From Halomonas alimentaria (GTDB lineage Bacteria; Pseudomonadota; Gammaproteobacteria; Pseudomonadales; Halomonadaceae), in contig NZ_WUTT01000001.1 in the NCBI RefSeq assembly GCF_009902005.1, forward strand, positions 2,629,762 through 2,693,761: DNA of 64,000 bases, written 5' to 3'. Below, in pieces: positions 56,492 through 64,000 of the stretch (the stretch's first letter is position 1; each line of letters opens with the position of its first letter). The notes beneath the pieces were generated by a model that saw only the letters and a program-made list of their open reading frames with translations, was not told the origin of the DNA and did no database searches. The translations under genes were made by a program, and so were the position numbers.

Positions 56492-56513
56492 CAGGCCCCT
56501 TGCGAGGGGCCTG
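56492..56513. terminator. Hairpin between the cytochrome and alcohol dehydrogenase genes
   Basis: A 9-bp CAGGCCCCT / AGGGGCCTG stem with a TGCG loop lies between convergent genes, without a long T-run. Confidence 0.6.
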
Positions 56514-56541
56514 GTCGCGTTGGCACGTGGGCGGCCGAAGG

Positions 56542-57540
56542 TCAGGGAATCAGCACCGCCGCCCCGGAGAGGCGCCCAACGCGCAGGTCATCAAGCGCCT
56601 GGTTGGCCTGCGCCAGGGGGTAGGCGCGGGTCTCGGTACGAATCGGCACCCCGGGGGCCAGGGCCAGGAACTCCTCGCCGTCGCGACGGGTCAGGTTGGC
56701 CACCGACTTCACGCTGCGCTCCTCCCACAGCAGGCGGTAGGGAAAGCTCGGGATATCGGACATATGGATGCCACCGGAGACCACCACGCCACCGGGACGC
56801 ACCTGGGCGAGTGCGGTGGGCACCAGATCGCCCACCGGGGCGAACAGCAGGGCGGCGTCGAGGGGTTCAGGCGGTACCTCGTCGCTGCCACCGGCCCACT
56901 CGGCGCCGAGGCGGCGGGCGAAGGCCTGGGCCTCGGCATCACCGGGTCGGGTAAAGGCGAAGACGCGCTGGCCTCGGGCGACGGCCAGCTGTGCCAGGAT
57001 ATGCGCCGCGGCGCCGAACCCGTAGATACCCAGGCGTTGGTTCGCCTCGCCGCCGGCCAGGCGCCAGGTGCGGTAGCCGATCAGTCCCGCGCAGAGCAGC
57101 GGTGCACACGCCTGGGCATCGTCGCCGTGCACGGGAAAGCAGTAGCGGGCATCGGCCACGCAATACTCGGCGTAGCCACCATCGCGGGTGTAGCCGGTGA
57201 ACTCGGCGCGCTCGCAGAGGTTCTCCTCGCCGCGCCGGCAGGGGGCGCACTCGCCGCAGGTCCAGCCCAGCCAGGGCACCCCGACGCGCTGGCCGATCGC
57301 GAGTCCGCTCACCCCCTCCCCCAGTGCGGTGACCTCACCAACGATCTCATGGCCGGGCACCAGCGGCAGGCGAGGTTCGGTCAGCTCGCCATCCACCACG
57401 TGCAGGTCGGTACGGCACACGCCACAGGCCAGCACCCGCAGCTGGACCTCTCCGGCCCCCGGTCGAGGGCGCGGCAGGGTTTCCAGCACCAGCGGCTGGC
57501 CGGGGGCATGCAGGCGCATGGCGCGCATGGTCTCGCTCAT
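56542..57540 (-). CDS. Zinc-dependent alcohol dehydrogenase (class III/AdhA-like)
   Basis: The 332-residue medium-chain dehydrogenase has catalytic-zinc Cys near residue 41 in ACGVCRTDLHVVDG and the GHEIVGEV motif. The structural-zinc cluster CGECAPCRRGEENLC is present, and the Rossmann region is YGFGAAAHILAQLA. It resembles AdhA/YahK-like NAD(P)-alcohol dehydrogenases, but the substrate is unknown. The ATG at 57540 is preceded by CAGGAGA six bases upstream. It is a single gene, convergent with the cytochrome gene. Confidence 0.88.
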   Translation of the reverse strand: MSETMRAMRLHAPGQPLVLETLPRPRPGAGEVQLRVLACGVCRTDLHVVDGELTEPRLPLVPGHEIVGEVTALGEGVSGLAIGQRVGVPWLGWTCGECAPCRRGEENLCERAEFTGYTRDGGYAEYCVADARYCFPVHGDDAQACAPLLCAGLIGYRTWRLAGGEANQRLGIYGFGAAAHILAQLAVARGQRVFAFTRPGDAEAQAFARRLGAEWAGGSDEVPPEPLDAALLFAPVGDLVPTALAQVRPGGVVVSGGIHMSDIPSFPYRLLWEERSVKSVANLTRRDGEEFLALAPGVPIRTETRAYPLAQANQALDDLRVGRLSGAAVLIP

Positions 57541-57595
57541 CGGGCGTCTCCTGTCGGCTGTCATCGTGGGCTCAGCCGACAGGATAGCCGAGGCG

Positions 57596-58447
57596 TCAGG
57601 CGACGACCTTGACCTCGTACCCGGTGTACTTGCGCAGGTTGATCACACCGCTGTCCAGTATCAGGTACTGCCCCTTGAGGCCCAGCAGGGTGCCGGACAC
57701 CTCCGGGCTCTTGTCGAGGTTATGGGAGACCACCTTGGTGGGATACTCGAGCACCGGATAGTCGAGAGCCACCGGTGTCTCGTCCAGCACGCGGATGGCA
57801 TCCGCACCGAAGCGTTCACGCAGGTTGGCGAGGCCGGCCTCGAGGCGCGCCAGCAGGCGGTCCCGCTCGGCGGGCAGGTCGAGCGCTGCGGTCTCGCCCT
57901 TGAGCATGGCTCGCCAGTTGGTGCGGTCGGAGACCTCCTCCTTGAACAGCACCTCCACGAAGCCGGACTGCTGACGGGTATCCACGACCAGGACAGGCAG
58001 CGCCTGGACGGCGCCCTGGTCGAGCCAGCGGGTCGGCACCTGGGTGCCGCGGGTAATCCCCACCTTGAGGCCCGAGGCGTTGGCCAGATAGACGATATGC
58101 GGCTGGAAACAGTGTCGCTCGGCCCACTCCGGCTCTCGGCAGGTGCCCTCGAAGAAGTGGCAGGTCTCCGGCTTGACGATACAGGTATCGCACTGGGCGA
58201 GGCGCTTGAAGCAGGGGTAGCAGTAGCCCTGGGCGAAACTCTTCTTCGTCGCGCGGCCGCAGTGGGTGCAGGCGATGGCACCGCTCCAGGCAAGCGAGAG
58301 CGGCTTGCCAAGGCGTTCGTTGAGGTCAAGGCGCTGCTCGCCAGCGCGCAGGGTATAGCGGGCGGGCTCGCCGCCCTGCCCCGGAACGATGGCCATCTTG
58401 GTCAGGCAGCCCGTCACCTCGGCGGCCGCGGCAATGGACTCAGTCAC
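57596..58447 (-). CDS. DUF2797 family protein
   Basis: The 283-residue product has two Cys-rich clusters, CTHCGRATKKSF..CYPCF near residues 75-95 and CDTCIVKPETCHF near 105-120, likely metal sites. A GIY-YIG-like core (YLANASGLKVGITRGTQVPTRWLDQG) follows. This fits DUF2797, with no known role. The start is uncertain: GTG at 58447 has AAGGA 8 bases upstream, while ATG at 58456 would add three residues. It overlaps the YeaC-like gene, so the two are likely translationally coupled. Confidence 0.85.
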   Translation of the reverse strand: MTESIAAAAEVTGCLTKMAIVPGQGGEPARYTLRAGEQRLDLNERLGKPLSLAWSGAIACTHCGRATKKSFAQGYCYPCFKRLAQCDTCIVKPETCHFFEGTCREPEWAERHCFQPHIVYLANASGLKVGITRGTQVPTRWLDQGAVQALPVLVVDTRQQSGFVEVLFKEEVSDRTNWRAMLKGETAALDLPAERDRLLARLEAGLANLRERFGADAIRVLDETPVALDYPVLEYPTKVVSHNLDKSPEVSGTLLGLKGQYLILDSGVINLRKYTGYEVKVVA

Positions 58448-58724
58448 GGCCGGCATCCTTGGCCAGGCCGGCCAGCGCGGGGTCGACATTCGCCCCGCTG
58501 CTGGCGCCGCCGCAGGTGCGCCGTTCGAGGTAGCCTACCCGCTCGCTCTCGGGCACATTGTTCTCCACCTCGAAACGCATCACTGCCTCGAGGCACAGCT
58601 CGGTCTGCTCGCGGGTCAGCATCCGGCCGTCGGGCCACTTGCGCAGGGACACCGCCTGCTTGAGGCTCGTGTAGATGGCCGGGGTCATCTGCTGGATCAT
58701 GCGCTCGAAGGTCATATCGCTCAT
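58440..58724 (-). CDS. yeaC: YeaC-like protein (DUF1315)
   Basis: The 94-residue protein matches the YeaC family: an N-terminal MTFERMIQQMTPAIYTSLKQAVSLRKWPDGRMLT and ELCLEAVMRFEVENNVPE. Its role is unknown. GAGAGA precedes ATG 58724 by about 8 bases. It overlaps the DUF2797 gene at its 3' end and lies 43 bases after glpG in the same direction, suggesting a glpG-yeaC-DUF2797 transcript. Confidence 0.85.
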   Translation of the reverse strand: MSDMTFERMIQQMTPAIYTSLKQAVSLRKWPDGRMLTREQTELCLEAVMRFEVENNVPESERVGYLERRTCGGASSGANVDPALAGLAKDAGRD

Positions 58725-58767
58725 GGTTCATCTCTCTGTGTTCATACGCAATGCGGTGACGGCGAGA

Positions 58768-59622
58768 TCAGCGCTGCCGGCGTGCCCGCCCGGAATAGTA
58801 CCAGCCCATCACCAGGCCCACGACCAGGCCGCCCAGGTGTGCCTCATTGGCCACGTTGCCGAAGCCCACTGCACCGGCCATGTCGGTCATGGTGAAGAGC
58901 ATCCAGCCGAGCATGAAGACCACCAGCATCTGGGGCACGAAGAAGCCGCTGCCCGGGGCGCGCCGCGACATCAGCCAGACATAGCCGAGCAGCGCGAAGT
59001 CCACGCCGGACATGCCGCCGAACAGCGCGGTTCCGGCGGCGTACTGGGCCAGGTTGGCACCGATCCCGGCGGCAAGCAGGATCGTCAGCATGCGCAGGCT
59101 GCCCTGCAGCGCCTCCACCTGGCGGCCGAAATACCACAGCCAGAGCATGTTGAAGATCAGGTGCATCCAGCCGAAATGCAGGAAGGCCGGCGACAGCAAC
59201 CGCCACACCTGGCCCGACGCCAGCGCCTCCGTCAGGCTACCCACCGACAGGGTGCCGGCCGGGCTGATCCCCAGAGGCACGATGGCAAGCCCCGCAATCA
59301 CCAGATCGCCGAACACCGCCATGGCGGCAAACACCAGCAGGCACAGGCCCAGGGTCGCCGCGGTGAGCGGCACCTGGCGCAGCACCGACAGCAGCGAGTC
59401 GGCATTGCCGGGACGCAGCGGCGGCGTCTCGACCGGCAGCGGCTCACCGCGCTGCCAGCGTCCCACCACCTCCACCATCGCCTCGTGCTGGGCCGGGTCG
59501 GCCAGCCACAGCAGCTGCCCCTCCGCCTCCTCGGTGATGCGATGGCCGATGCGCGCCGCCCACAGGGCGCGGCGCAACTCTCGGGTATCGGCGTCGGTGG
59601 GCAGCAGCATCACACGGTACAT
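58768..59622 (-). CDS. glpG: Rhomboid intramembrane serine protease GlpG
   Basis: GlpG cleaves substrates within the inner membrane. The 284-residue protein has an N-terminal cytoplasmic domain of about 90 residues. Six membrane segments follow, with HLIFNMLWLWYFG (HxxxN), the catalytic Ser near residue 204 in GGMSGVDFALLGY and the catalytic His near 260 in NEAHLGGLVVG. The start at 59622 has GAGG about 7 bases upstream; the longer frame lacks similarity. A terminator on the same strand lies just upstream, ending the preceding metallophosphatase transcript. Confidence 0.93.
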   Translation of the reverse strand: MYRVMLLPTDADTRELRRALWAARIGHRITEEAEGQLLWLADPAQHEAMVEVVGRWQRGEPLPVETPPLRPGNADSLLSVLRQVPLTAATLGLCLLVFAAMAVFGDLVIAGLAIVPLGISPAGTLSVGSLTEALASGQVWRLLSPAFLHFGWMHLIFNMLWLWYFGRQVEALQGSLRMLTILLAAGIGANLAQYAAGTALFGGMSGVDFALLGYVWLMSRRAPGSGFFVPQMLVVFMLGWMLFTMTDMAGAVGFGNVANEAHLGGLVVGLVMGWYYSGRARRQR

Positions 59623-59677
59623 GGCATTACCTCGAGCGGAGGGAAGTGTCGACGGCAAGCGCTGGACGGACACGCAT

Positions 59678-59704
59678 AAAAAATCCGGCGGAGGGTCCGC
59701 CGGA
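59678..59704 (-). terminator. Terminator of the nadK-metallophosphatase transcript
   Basis: A perfect 9-bp TCCGGCGGA stem with a three-base loop is followed on the minus strand by six T. It lies downstream of the metallophosphatase and before glpG. Confidence 0.9.
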
Positions 59705-59798
59705 CAAGAGCAAGGGATCATTCAAGGGAACACCTACTCAGATGGCGGATAGGGTCGGGAGTTCAGCCCCCGGCCCAGGAATTTTGTAACGGTTTGTA

Positions 59799-60803
59799 TC
59801 AATCGAGATCGATCTCCCACGGCTGGGGACGCACCCGCTCTTCCCGGGGCACTCCCAGCCACACGAAGTGGTCGGCATCCAGGCGCGACTCGCCGCTCCA
59901 TCGATAGGCCACCAGACGCCCGAACTTGACCGCGCTGTAGTCCAGGCAGGCGATATTGGGAGCCGGCAGCGCGGGAATGCCCTCGCACCAGTAATGCCCG
60001 ATGAACAGCGGCGGCTCGTCGAGACCATAATGGCTCAGGCGAGCTCGCTCCTCCGCCGTCAAGGGACGCTGTTCGAGGTCCCCCGGCAGGTTGTCGGGCT
60101 GGAACACCACATCGCCCCAGGTCTCGGGCGCCCGTGCCCAGAAGTGGGCGCGGAAGCTGCGGCGGGTGAAGCCATCTCCGGAGTGGATGTCCACGCCCAG
60201 CGGCAGGGGGATCTGAGTGCCACGCGTCAGGCGATCGAGGATATGAAAGGCCCGGGTGCCGGGCGCCGTGGACTCGACCAGGAAGGCCTCGTCCATGCGG
60301 CCATTGGGACGCCGCCGATAGAGCTCGTCGACCAGCGGCTGGTCCCAACAGGCGTGCACCACGCGCAGACCATCGAGTTCCAGGCACAGCGGGATCTCCA
60401 GAAACCAGGCCAGGGCATCCTCCCACTCCTGGGGATGGTCCTGATACTGCTCCAGGGTCTCGCGAATGATGCGGTTGTTGCGTGGGGTATGCTCGCGCAG
60501 CCAGTCGCGCCCCAGTCCGGAGGGAGCACGCTGGCAGTAGGTCAGGGCATTGTATTCGTGATTGCCCATCACGATATGCGCCTCGCCCTCCTCCACCATG
60601 CGCCGGGCGATCTGCACCGCTAGCCGGATACGCGGCCCCCTGTCGACCAGGTCGCCGAGGAAGATCACCTTGCGCCGCGGATGGCGGTAGACCCCGCCGC
60701 GCTGGTGGTAGCCCAGCTTCTCCAGCAGCGCGGCCAGGGTGGCACCACAGCCGTGCACATCGCCGATCAGGTCATAGCCTTCGAGCCTCGCCCGCTTGTT
60801 CAC
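59799..60803 (-). CDS. Metallophosphatase, PPP/ApaH-like phosphoesterase
   Basis: The 334-residue soluble enzyme has the PPP signature: GDVHG near residue 15, GDLVDRG near 50 and GNHEYN near 79, followed by a variable region and a terminal GHYW. ApaH (Ap4A hydrolase) is about 280 residues; this one is longer and more divergent, so it could be another dinucleotide or protein phosphatase. It begins 1 base after the nadK stop (60805), which implies a shared transcript. The pairing with NAD kinase suggests nucleotide-linked chemistry, but that is inference. Confidence 0.85.
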   Translation of the reverse strand: MNKRARLEGYDLIGDVHGCGATLAALLEKLGYHQRGGVYRHPRRKVIFLGDLVDRGPRIRLAVQIARRMVEEGEAHIVMGNHEYNALTYCQRAPSGLGRDWLREHTPRNNRIIRETLEQYQDHPQEWEDALAWFLEIPLCLELDGLRVVHACWDQPLVDELYRRRPNGRMDEAFLVESTAPGTRAFHILDRLTRGTQIPLPLGVDIHSGDGFTRRSFRAHFWARAPETWGDVVFQPDNLPGDLEQRPLTAEERARLSHYGLDEPPLFIGHYWCEGIPALPAPNIACLDYSAVKFGRLVAYRWSGESRLDADHFVWLGVPREERVRPQPWEIDLD

Positions 60804-60804
60804 G

Positions 60805-61722
60805 TCAATCTCCCAGGCGGTGGCTCCAGCCCAGCTTGCTGCGCAGGACCTCGTAGAAATTGTGTCCCACCGGATGCACCAGGTGCACCGTCTGGGGCTT
60901 GCGGCGAATCACCAGGACGTCGTCGGGCTTGGCCACCGCCCGGGTCTGGCCGTCGCAGCTGATATGCGGATAGGTCTGGTTGGTCTCGCCGATATGGATG
61001 CGGATCTCGCTTCCGGCATCCACCACGATGGGGCGACTCGACAGGGTGTGCGGAAACATCGGCACCAGAGTCAGCACATCCAGCCGCGGATGCATGATCG
61101 GCCCGCCGCCGGAGAGCGAATAGGCCGTGGAGCCGGTGGGGGTAGCGATGATCAGGCCGTCGCTGCGCTGGCTGTAGACGAACTGACCGTCGAGGAACAG
61201 CTCGAACTCGATCATGCGCACCGCCTTGCCGGGGTGCAGCACCACCTCGTTGAGGGCGTCGCCGCTGCCCATCAGGGTGTCGCCGCGGTAGAGCTCGGCA
61301 TCGAGCAGGAAGCGCTCCTCTACCTCATAGCGCCCCTCGAGCACCTCACCCACCCGCTCCTCCAGCTCGTCGGGGGAGATATCGGTCAAGAATCCCAGCC
61401 GGCCACGATTGACACCAAGCACCAGGGTGCCGCTGTGACACAAGGTGCGAGCCGCGCCCAGCAGGCTGCCATCGCCGCCGACCACGATCACCAGGTCACA
61501 CAGTTCGCCGAGCATGCGACGACTGGCCTCGGGGTGGCCATGGTCGAGCAGCACCGTGGCGGTACGATCCTCGACGATCACATGCAGGCCACGCTCATCG
61601 AGGAAGCGCATCAGCCGCTTGAGGGTCTCGACCACCTTGGCACTGCCCAGGCGGCCGATCAGGCCGATGTTGCGGAAGGGTGGCGTCTCGCGCCCCTCGG
61701 GTGTTCTCTGTTGGGATGGCAT
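60805..61722 (-). CDS. nadK: NAD kinase
   Basis: NadK phosphorylates NAD to NADP with ATP or polyphosphate. The 305-residue product has GGDGSLLGAAR near residue 84, NRGRLGFLTD, the ATP/NAD-site DALNEVVLH, and the GSTAYSLSGGGPI motif. It starts at ATG 61722 after a GAGAGGC site. The metallophosphatase follows immediately. Confidence 0.95.
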   Translation of the reverse strand: MPSQQRTPEGRETPPFRNIGLIGRLGSAKVVETLKRLMRFLDERGLHVIVEDRTATVLLDHGHPEASRRMLGELCDLVIVVGGDGSLLGAARTLCHSGTLVLGVNRGRLGFLTDISPDELEERVGEVLEGRYEVEERFLLDAELYRGDTLMGSGDALNEVVLHPGKAVRMIEFELFLDGQFVYSQRSDGLIIATPTGSTAYSLSGGGPIMHPRLDVLTLVPMFPHTLSSRPIVVDAGSEIRIHIGETNQTYPHISCDGQTRAVAKPDDVLVIRRKPQTVHLVHPVGHNFYEVLRSKLGWSHRLGD

Positions 61723-61787
61723 TCGGGGGCCTCTCGCATCGCAGCGGCTCATTATGGCGAGCGACCCGGTCCCGAGCAAACCGGACC

Positions 61788-62657
61788 TCAGGCCGCTTCC
61801 ACCGAGCGCCGACGCACCCACCACTCGTTGAGCAGCAGGGCCGCCAGGATGATGGCGCCACCGAGCCCCAGGCGGGCGAGGTCGGCATCGCGGTTCCAGA
61901 TCACCAGGTTGACCACCAGCCCGGCCGGAATCAGCGCGTTGTTCATGATCGCCAGCGCGCCGGCATCCACCCGCACGGCACCGAGGTTCCACAGGAAGTA
62001 GCCGAGACCCGAGGCCACCAGGCCCAGCCACAGCAACACCCCCCACTGCACGCCGGTGGTGGGCAGCGCGGCGGCGTTACCGAGGAATGCGAAGGCAGGT
62101 ACCGCCACCAACAGGGCCCCTAGATAGAACCAGGCGAACACGCTGTGGCGCGGTAATGCGTCGGGAAGCTCGGCCGACAGCCGCCGGTAACCCACCTGCC
62201 CCAGGGCGAAACAGAGGTTGGCACCCTGTACCACCAGGAAGCCCAGCCAGAAGCCGCTGTCCACGTCGGCGTAGCGGATCACCGCGGCACCCAGCACCGC
62301 CAGCGCCGCGGTGGCCAGGTAGAAGGGGGTGAAGCGGCCGAACAGCGCATCGTCGAGCAGGGTGATATAGATCGGCGTGAAGATGGTGAACAGCAGCACC
62401 TCCGGCACCGACAGCAGCAGGAATGACTGGTAGAAGAACAGGTACATCACGCCCAGTTGCACCGCCCCGAGCCCCATCAGCAGCCAGCGCTGCCGTCCTC
62501 TCAACAGCCGTGGGCGCAGGAAGGGCAGGAAGACCAGTGCCGCCAGCCCGACACGCATCAGCACCGCAAAGTAGCTGTCCACCTGGCCGGCCAGGTAGAC
62601 GCCGATCAGCGAGAAGGAGAACGCCCACAGGACGGTAACACCAACCAGGAAGCCCAT
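61788..62657 (-). CDS. EamA-family (DMT) transporter
   Basis: The 289-residue membrane protein has about ten segments in two EamA repeats. It opens MGFLVGVTVLWAFSFSLIGVYLAGQVDSYFAVLMRVGLAAL and closes with a basic RRRSVEAA tail. It resembles the carboxylate/amino acid/amine transporter branch, but no substrate can be assigned. A 9-bp inverted repeat overlaps its 5' leader, next to the GAGG site. Confidence 0.88.
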   Translation of the reverse strand: MGFLVGVTVLWAFSFSLIGVYLAGQVDSYFAVLMRVGLAALVFLPFLRPRLLRGRQRWLLMGLGAVQLGVMYLFFYQSFLLLSVPEVLLFTIFTPIYITLLDDALFGRFTPFYLATAALAVLGAAVIRYADVDSGFWLGFLVVQGANLCFALGQVGYRRLSAELPDALPRHSVFAWFYLGALLVAVPAFAFLGNAAALPTTGVQWGVLLWLGLVASGLGYFLWNLGAVRVDAGALAIMNNALIPAGLVVNLVIWNRDADLARLGLGGAIILAALLLNEWWVRRRSVEAA

Positions 62658-62658
62658 C

Positions 62659-62688
62659 GGTAAACCTCAATTCAAAAGAAGGTTTACC
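62659..62688. promoter_or_regulatory. Inverted repeat at the EamA gene start (candidate operator)
   Basis: GGTAAACCT and its complement AGGTTTACC are 9-bp perfect arms 12 bases apart. They lie directly over the ribosome-binding region and 2 bases from the start codon. This could be an operator or an RNA hairpin that hides the site. Confidence 0.5.
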
Positions 62689-62731
62689 AAGCTTACAGGG
62701 GGTACTACCCCACTGCCAAGAGGCTCGCACC

Positions 62732-63250
62732 TCAGGGGCTCGAGAGCCGTCGCCAGGCGTATACCACCCCGGGTATCCAGCCCAGCAGAGTCAATGCCAC
62801 GGCGACCAGCACCCGGCGTGGGGACTGTCCGGCCAGGCCAAGGGCCAGGGGCGGCAGCAGGATCGCCAACATCCTGAACGCCAGGCGCACCCGTGGCGGT
62901 TCAGCGGGAGCCTGATCGGGCAACGGAGGCAAGGTACCACTGTCACCCACCTCGCGCCCCCGGGAAGGCACATGGCTCCTGACAGTGGCATCGTCGCGGG
63001 GGGCGCTGTCATGATCCAGGGCGCGGCGGTGGGCCTCACGGTCAATCTTCTGGGTGATCGACTCGGCACCCTCGGCCAGATCGTCGTGGTAGCGCTCCCA
63101 CTCTTCCCAGTCATAAGGCGTGCCGGCCCGGGGGCGGTGATCGCCGGCCTCCCGGGCACGGGCCCAGGCCTTCTCTTCCAGGGTGTTGGGGCGTTCGCGG
63201 TCGCGTTCGCCGTCGATCCCCTGTCTGGCGAGGTATTCGCGTGCATCCAT
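62732..63250 (-). CDS. Protein with C-terminal Pmp3/YqaE membrane domain
   Basis: The 172-residue protein joins a hydrophilic, charged N-terminal part of about 110 residues to a short two-helix membrane tail. The tail, LLPPLALGLAGQSPRRVLVAVALTLLGWIPGVVYAW, follows the Pmp3/YqaE pattern (LPPxG…LTLLGxIPGxxxA). Pmp3 proteins are linked to salt and membrane-potential stress. The N-terminal extension is of unknown function. GGAGCC lies near ATG 63250. Confidence 0.82.
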   Translation of the reverse strand: MDAREYLARQGIDGERDRERPNTLEEKAWARAREAGDHRPRAGTPYDWEEWERYHDDLAEGAESITQKIDREAHRRALDHDSAPRDDATVRSHVPSRGREVGDSGTLPPLPDQAPAEPPRVRLAFRMLAILLPPLALGLAGQSPRRVLVAVALTLLGWIPGVVYAWRRLSSP

Positions 63251-63412
63251 GGGCGGGCTCCGGAGGATCAAGGAATGGTGAGAACTTGGAGGGGGTGATG
63301 GCGTGCCGGGTTCCACAGACGCCGCCGAGCGTTGAAGCCGCCCGCCGGAGCGAGGCGGACAAGCCGCCATGGTCGGCTATGCTAAGGGCAAACCGGCACA
63401 AGGAGACCCTTC

Positions 63413-63820
63413 ATGCCCAACAAGGCCCCCACCATCGTGCGTGAGATCATGTCACGCGACTGCTACCGGGTCACCGGCAAGACCTCGGTCTCGACGCTGG
63501 CCGAAGGCCTCTCGCTGCACCGGCTGCCCGGCGTCCCGGTGGTCGACGACCACGACCACCTGATCGGCTTCATCTCCGAGCAGGACGTGATGGGCAAGGT
63601 GCTGGAGAGTGCCTACCTCAACGACGAACCACCGCTGGTCAGCGACCTGATGCGCCACGAGGTGCTCTCGGTATCCCCCACCAAGAGCATCACCGACCTG
63701 GCCCAGGAGATGCTCGGCAACAAGCCCAAGGTCTACCCGGTCGTGGAGCAGAACCGGCTGGTGGGCATCGTGACCCGCCGCGACGTGCTCAACGCCATCC
63801 TGCGCATGCGCCACCGCTGA
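63413..63820 (+). CDS. CBS-domain pair protein
   Basis: The 135-residue soluble protein is one CBS pair: IVREIMSRDCYRVTGKTSVSTLAEGL…LPGVPVVDDHDHLIGFISEQDV and VSDLMRHEVLSVSPTKSITDLAQ…VYPVVEQNRLVGIVTRRDVL. Stand-alone CBS pairs bind adenosyl nucleotides and regulate other proteins. AAGGAGA precedes ATG 63413 by about 6 bases. Confidence 0.9.
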   Translation: MPNKAPTIVREIMSRDCYRVTGKTSVSTLAEGLSLHRLPGVPVVDDHDHLIGFISEQDVMGKVLESAYLNDEPPLVSDLMRHEVLSVSPTKSITDLAQEMLGNKPKVYPVVEQNRLVGIVTRRDVLNAILRMRHR

Positions 63821-63849
63821 GCGGCGACGACCTCGCCCCTCCCTCACTT

Positions 63850-63877
63850 GCTCGCCCCGTCAGTCGACGGGGCGAGC
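63850..63877 (+). terminator. Hairpin after the CBS-pair gene
   Basis: A GCTCGCCCCGTC stem with its near-complement is followed by GCGTTGT; it is a GC-rich hairpin with a poor T-run. Confidence 0.6.
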
Positions 63878-64000
63878 GCGTTGTCGCCACCCGCCAGGCC
63901 CTGACTCGTCTCCCGAAAAAAAGAAGGTTCTTCGCAGACTGGCGTGAAAACGAAGTACTCTTAGGCGACGGCGGGATAGAGAAACGGCGGTAAATCCGAG

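Noticed and set aside
59735..59795. tRNA gene or fragment between glpG and the metallophosphatase
   Set aside because: The minus strand has a T-arm-like GGG…CCCGAC and a CCGCCA-like end, but the T-loop consensus is absent and no D or anticodon arm can be drawn.

Overview
The window looks like chromosomal core genome of a high-GC gammaproteobacterium, most likely a halophilic Halomonas-type organism (Halomonadaceae). That placement is inferred from protein character and gene order: pth-ychF, pyrD/rmf/rlmKL, lolA-ftsK-aat-bpt-infA-clpA-clpS, mnmA-hflD-purB, a large NAD-dependent glutamate dehydrogenase, and two unrelated isocitrate dehydrogenases. No rRNA, intact tRNA, CRISPR array, prophage or recognisable defence island is visible. 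The only clear mobile element is one IS5-family insertion sequence.

Layout. 1-7.6 kb: 3' part of pth, ychF, msrB, a YlqF-type GTPase, an alaA-type aminotransferase, htpX, pdxB (minus), a stand-alone WGR-like protein and a small glutaredoxin-fold protein. 7.7-20.8 kb: rlmKL, rmf, pyrD, mgtE, a 1612-residue glutamate dehydrogenase, trmA, murI and a hemerythrin-like protein. 20.9-31.2 kb: rarA, lolA, ftsK, then an N-degron cluster (aat, bpt, clpA, clpS) enclosing infA. 31.4-35.0 kb: icd and the monomeric idh in tandem. 35.3-41.4 kb: rluE-nudJ and the mnmA-hflD-purB-roxA-GNAT run, with several ATGA overlaps. 41.7-49.8 kb: aceA, a SlyB-like lipoprotein, a small membrane protein, a SlyD-type isomerase, an MFS exporter, an NlpC/P60 lipoprotein and a large double-DUF1266 protein. 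50-56.5 kb: gabD-gabT, an unknown gene, and a periplasmic sulfite-dehydrogenase pair split by the IS. 56.5-64 kb: an alcohol dehydrogenase, DUF2797 and YeaC-like genes, rhomboid glpG, a metallophosphatase, nadK, an EamA transporter, a Pmp3-domain protein and a CBS-pair protein.

How the genes work together. Isocitrate is handled by three enzymes in this window: two NADP-type dehydrogenases and isocitrate lyase, the TCA/glyoxylate branch point. GabT/GabD and the large glutamate dehydrogenase feed amino-acid carbon into the TCA cycle. Aat, Bpt, ClpS and ClpA form an almost complete bacterial N-end-rule route; only ClpP is absent here. RlmKL, RMF, RoxA, RluE, TrmA, MnmA, YchF and YlqF make the window rich in ribosome and tRNA maturation functions.

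The most notable structural points are: an IS insertion that lands on the junction of the sulfite-dehydrogenase stop codon and the cytochrome gene's ribosome-binding site; a tandem duplication of the rlmKL 3' end that leaves a fossil ATGA overlap with the next gene; two near-identical terminators with a compensatory base-pair change behind icd and idh; and heptamer tandem arrays that begin at stop codons. I did not find a convincing new multi-gene system.
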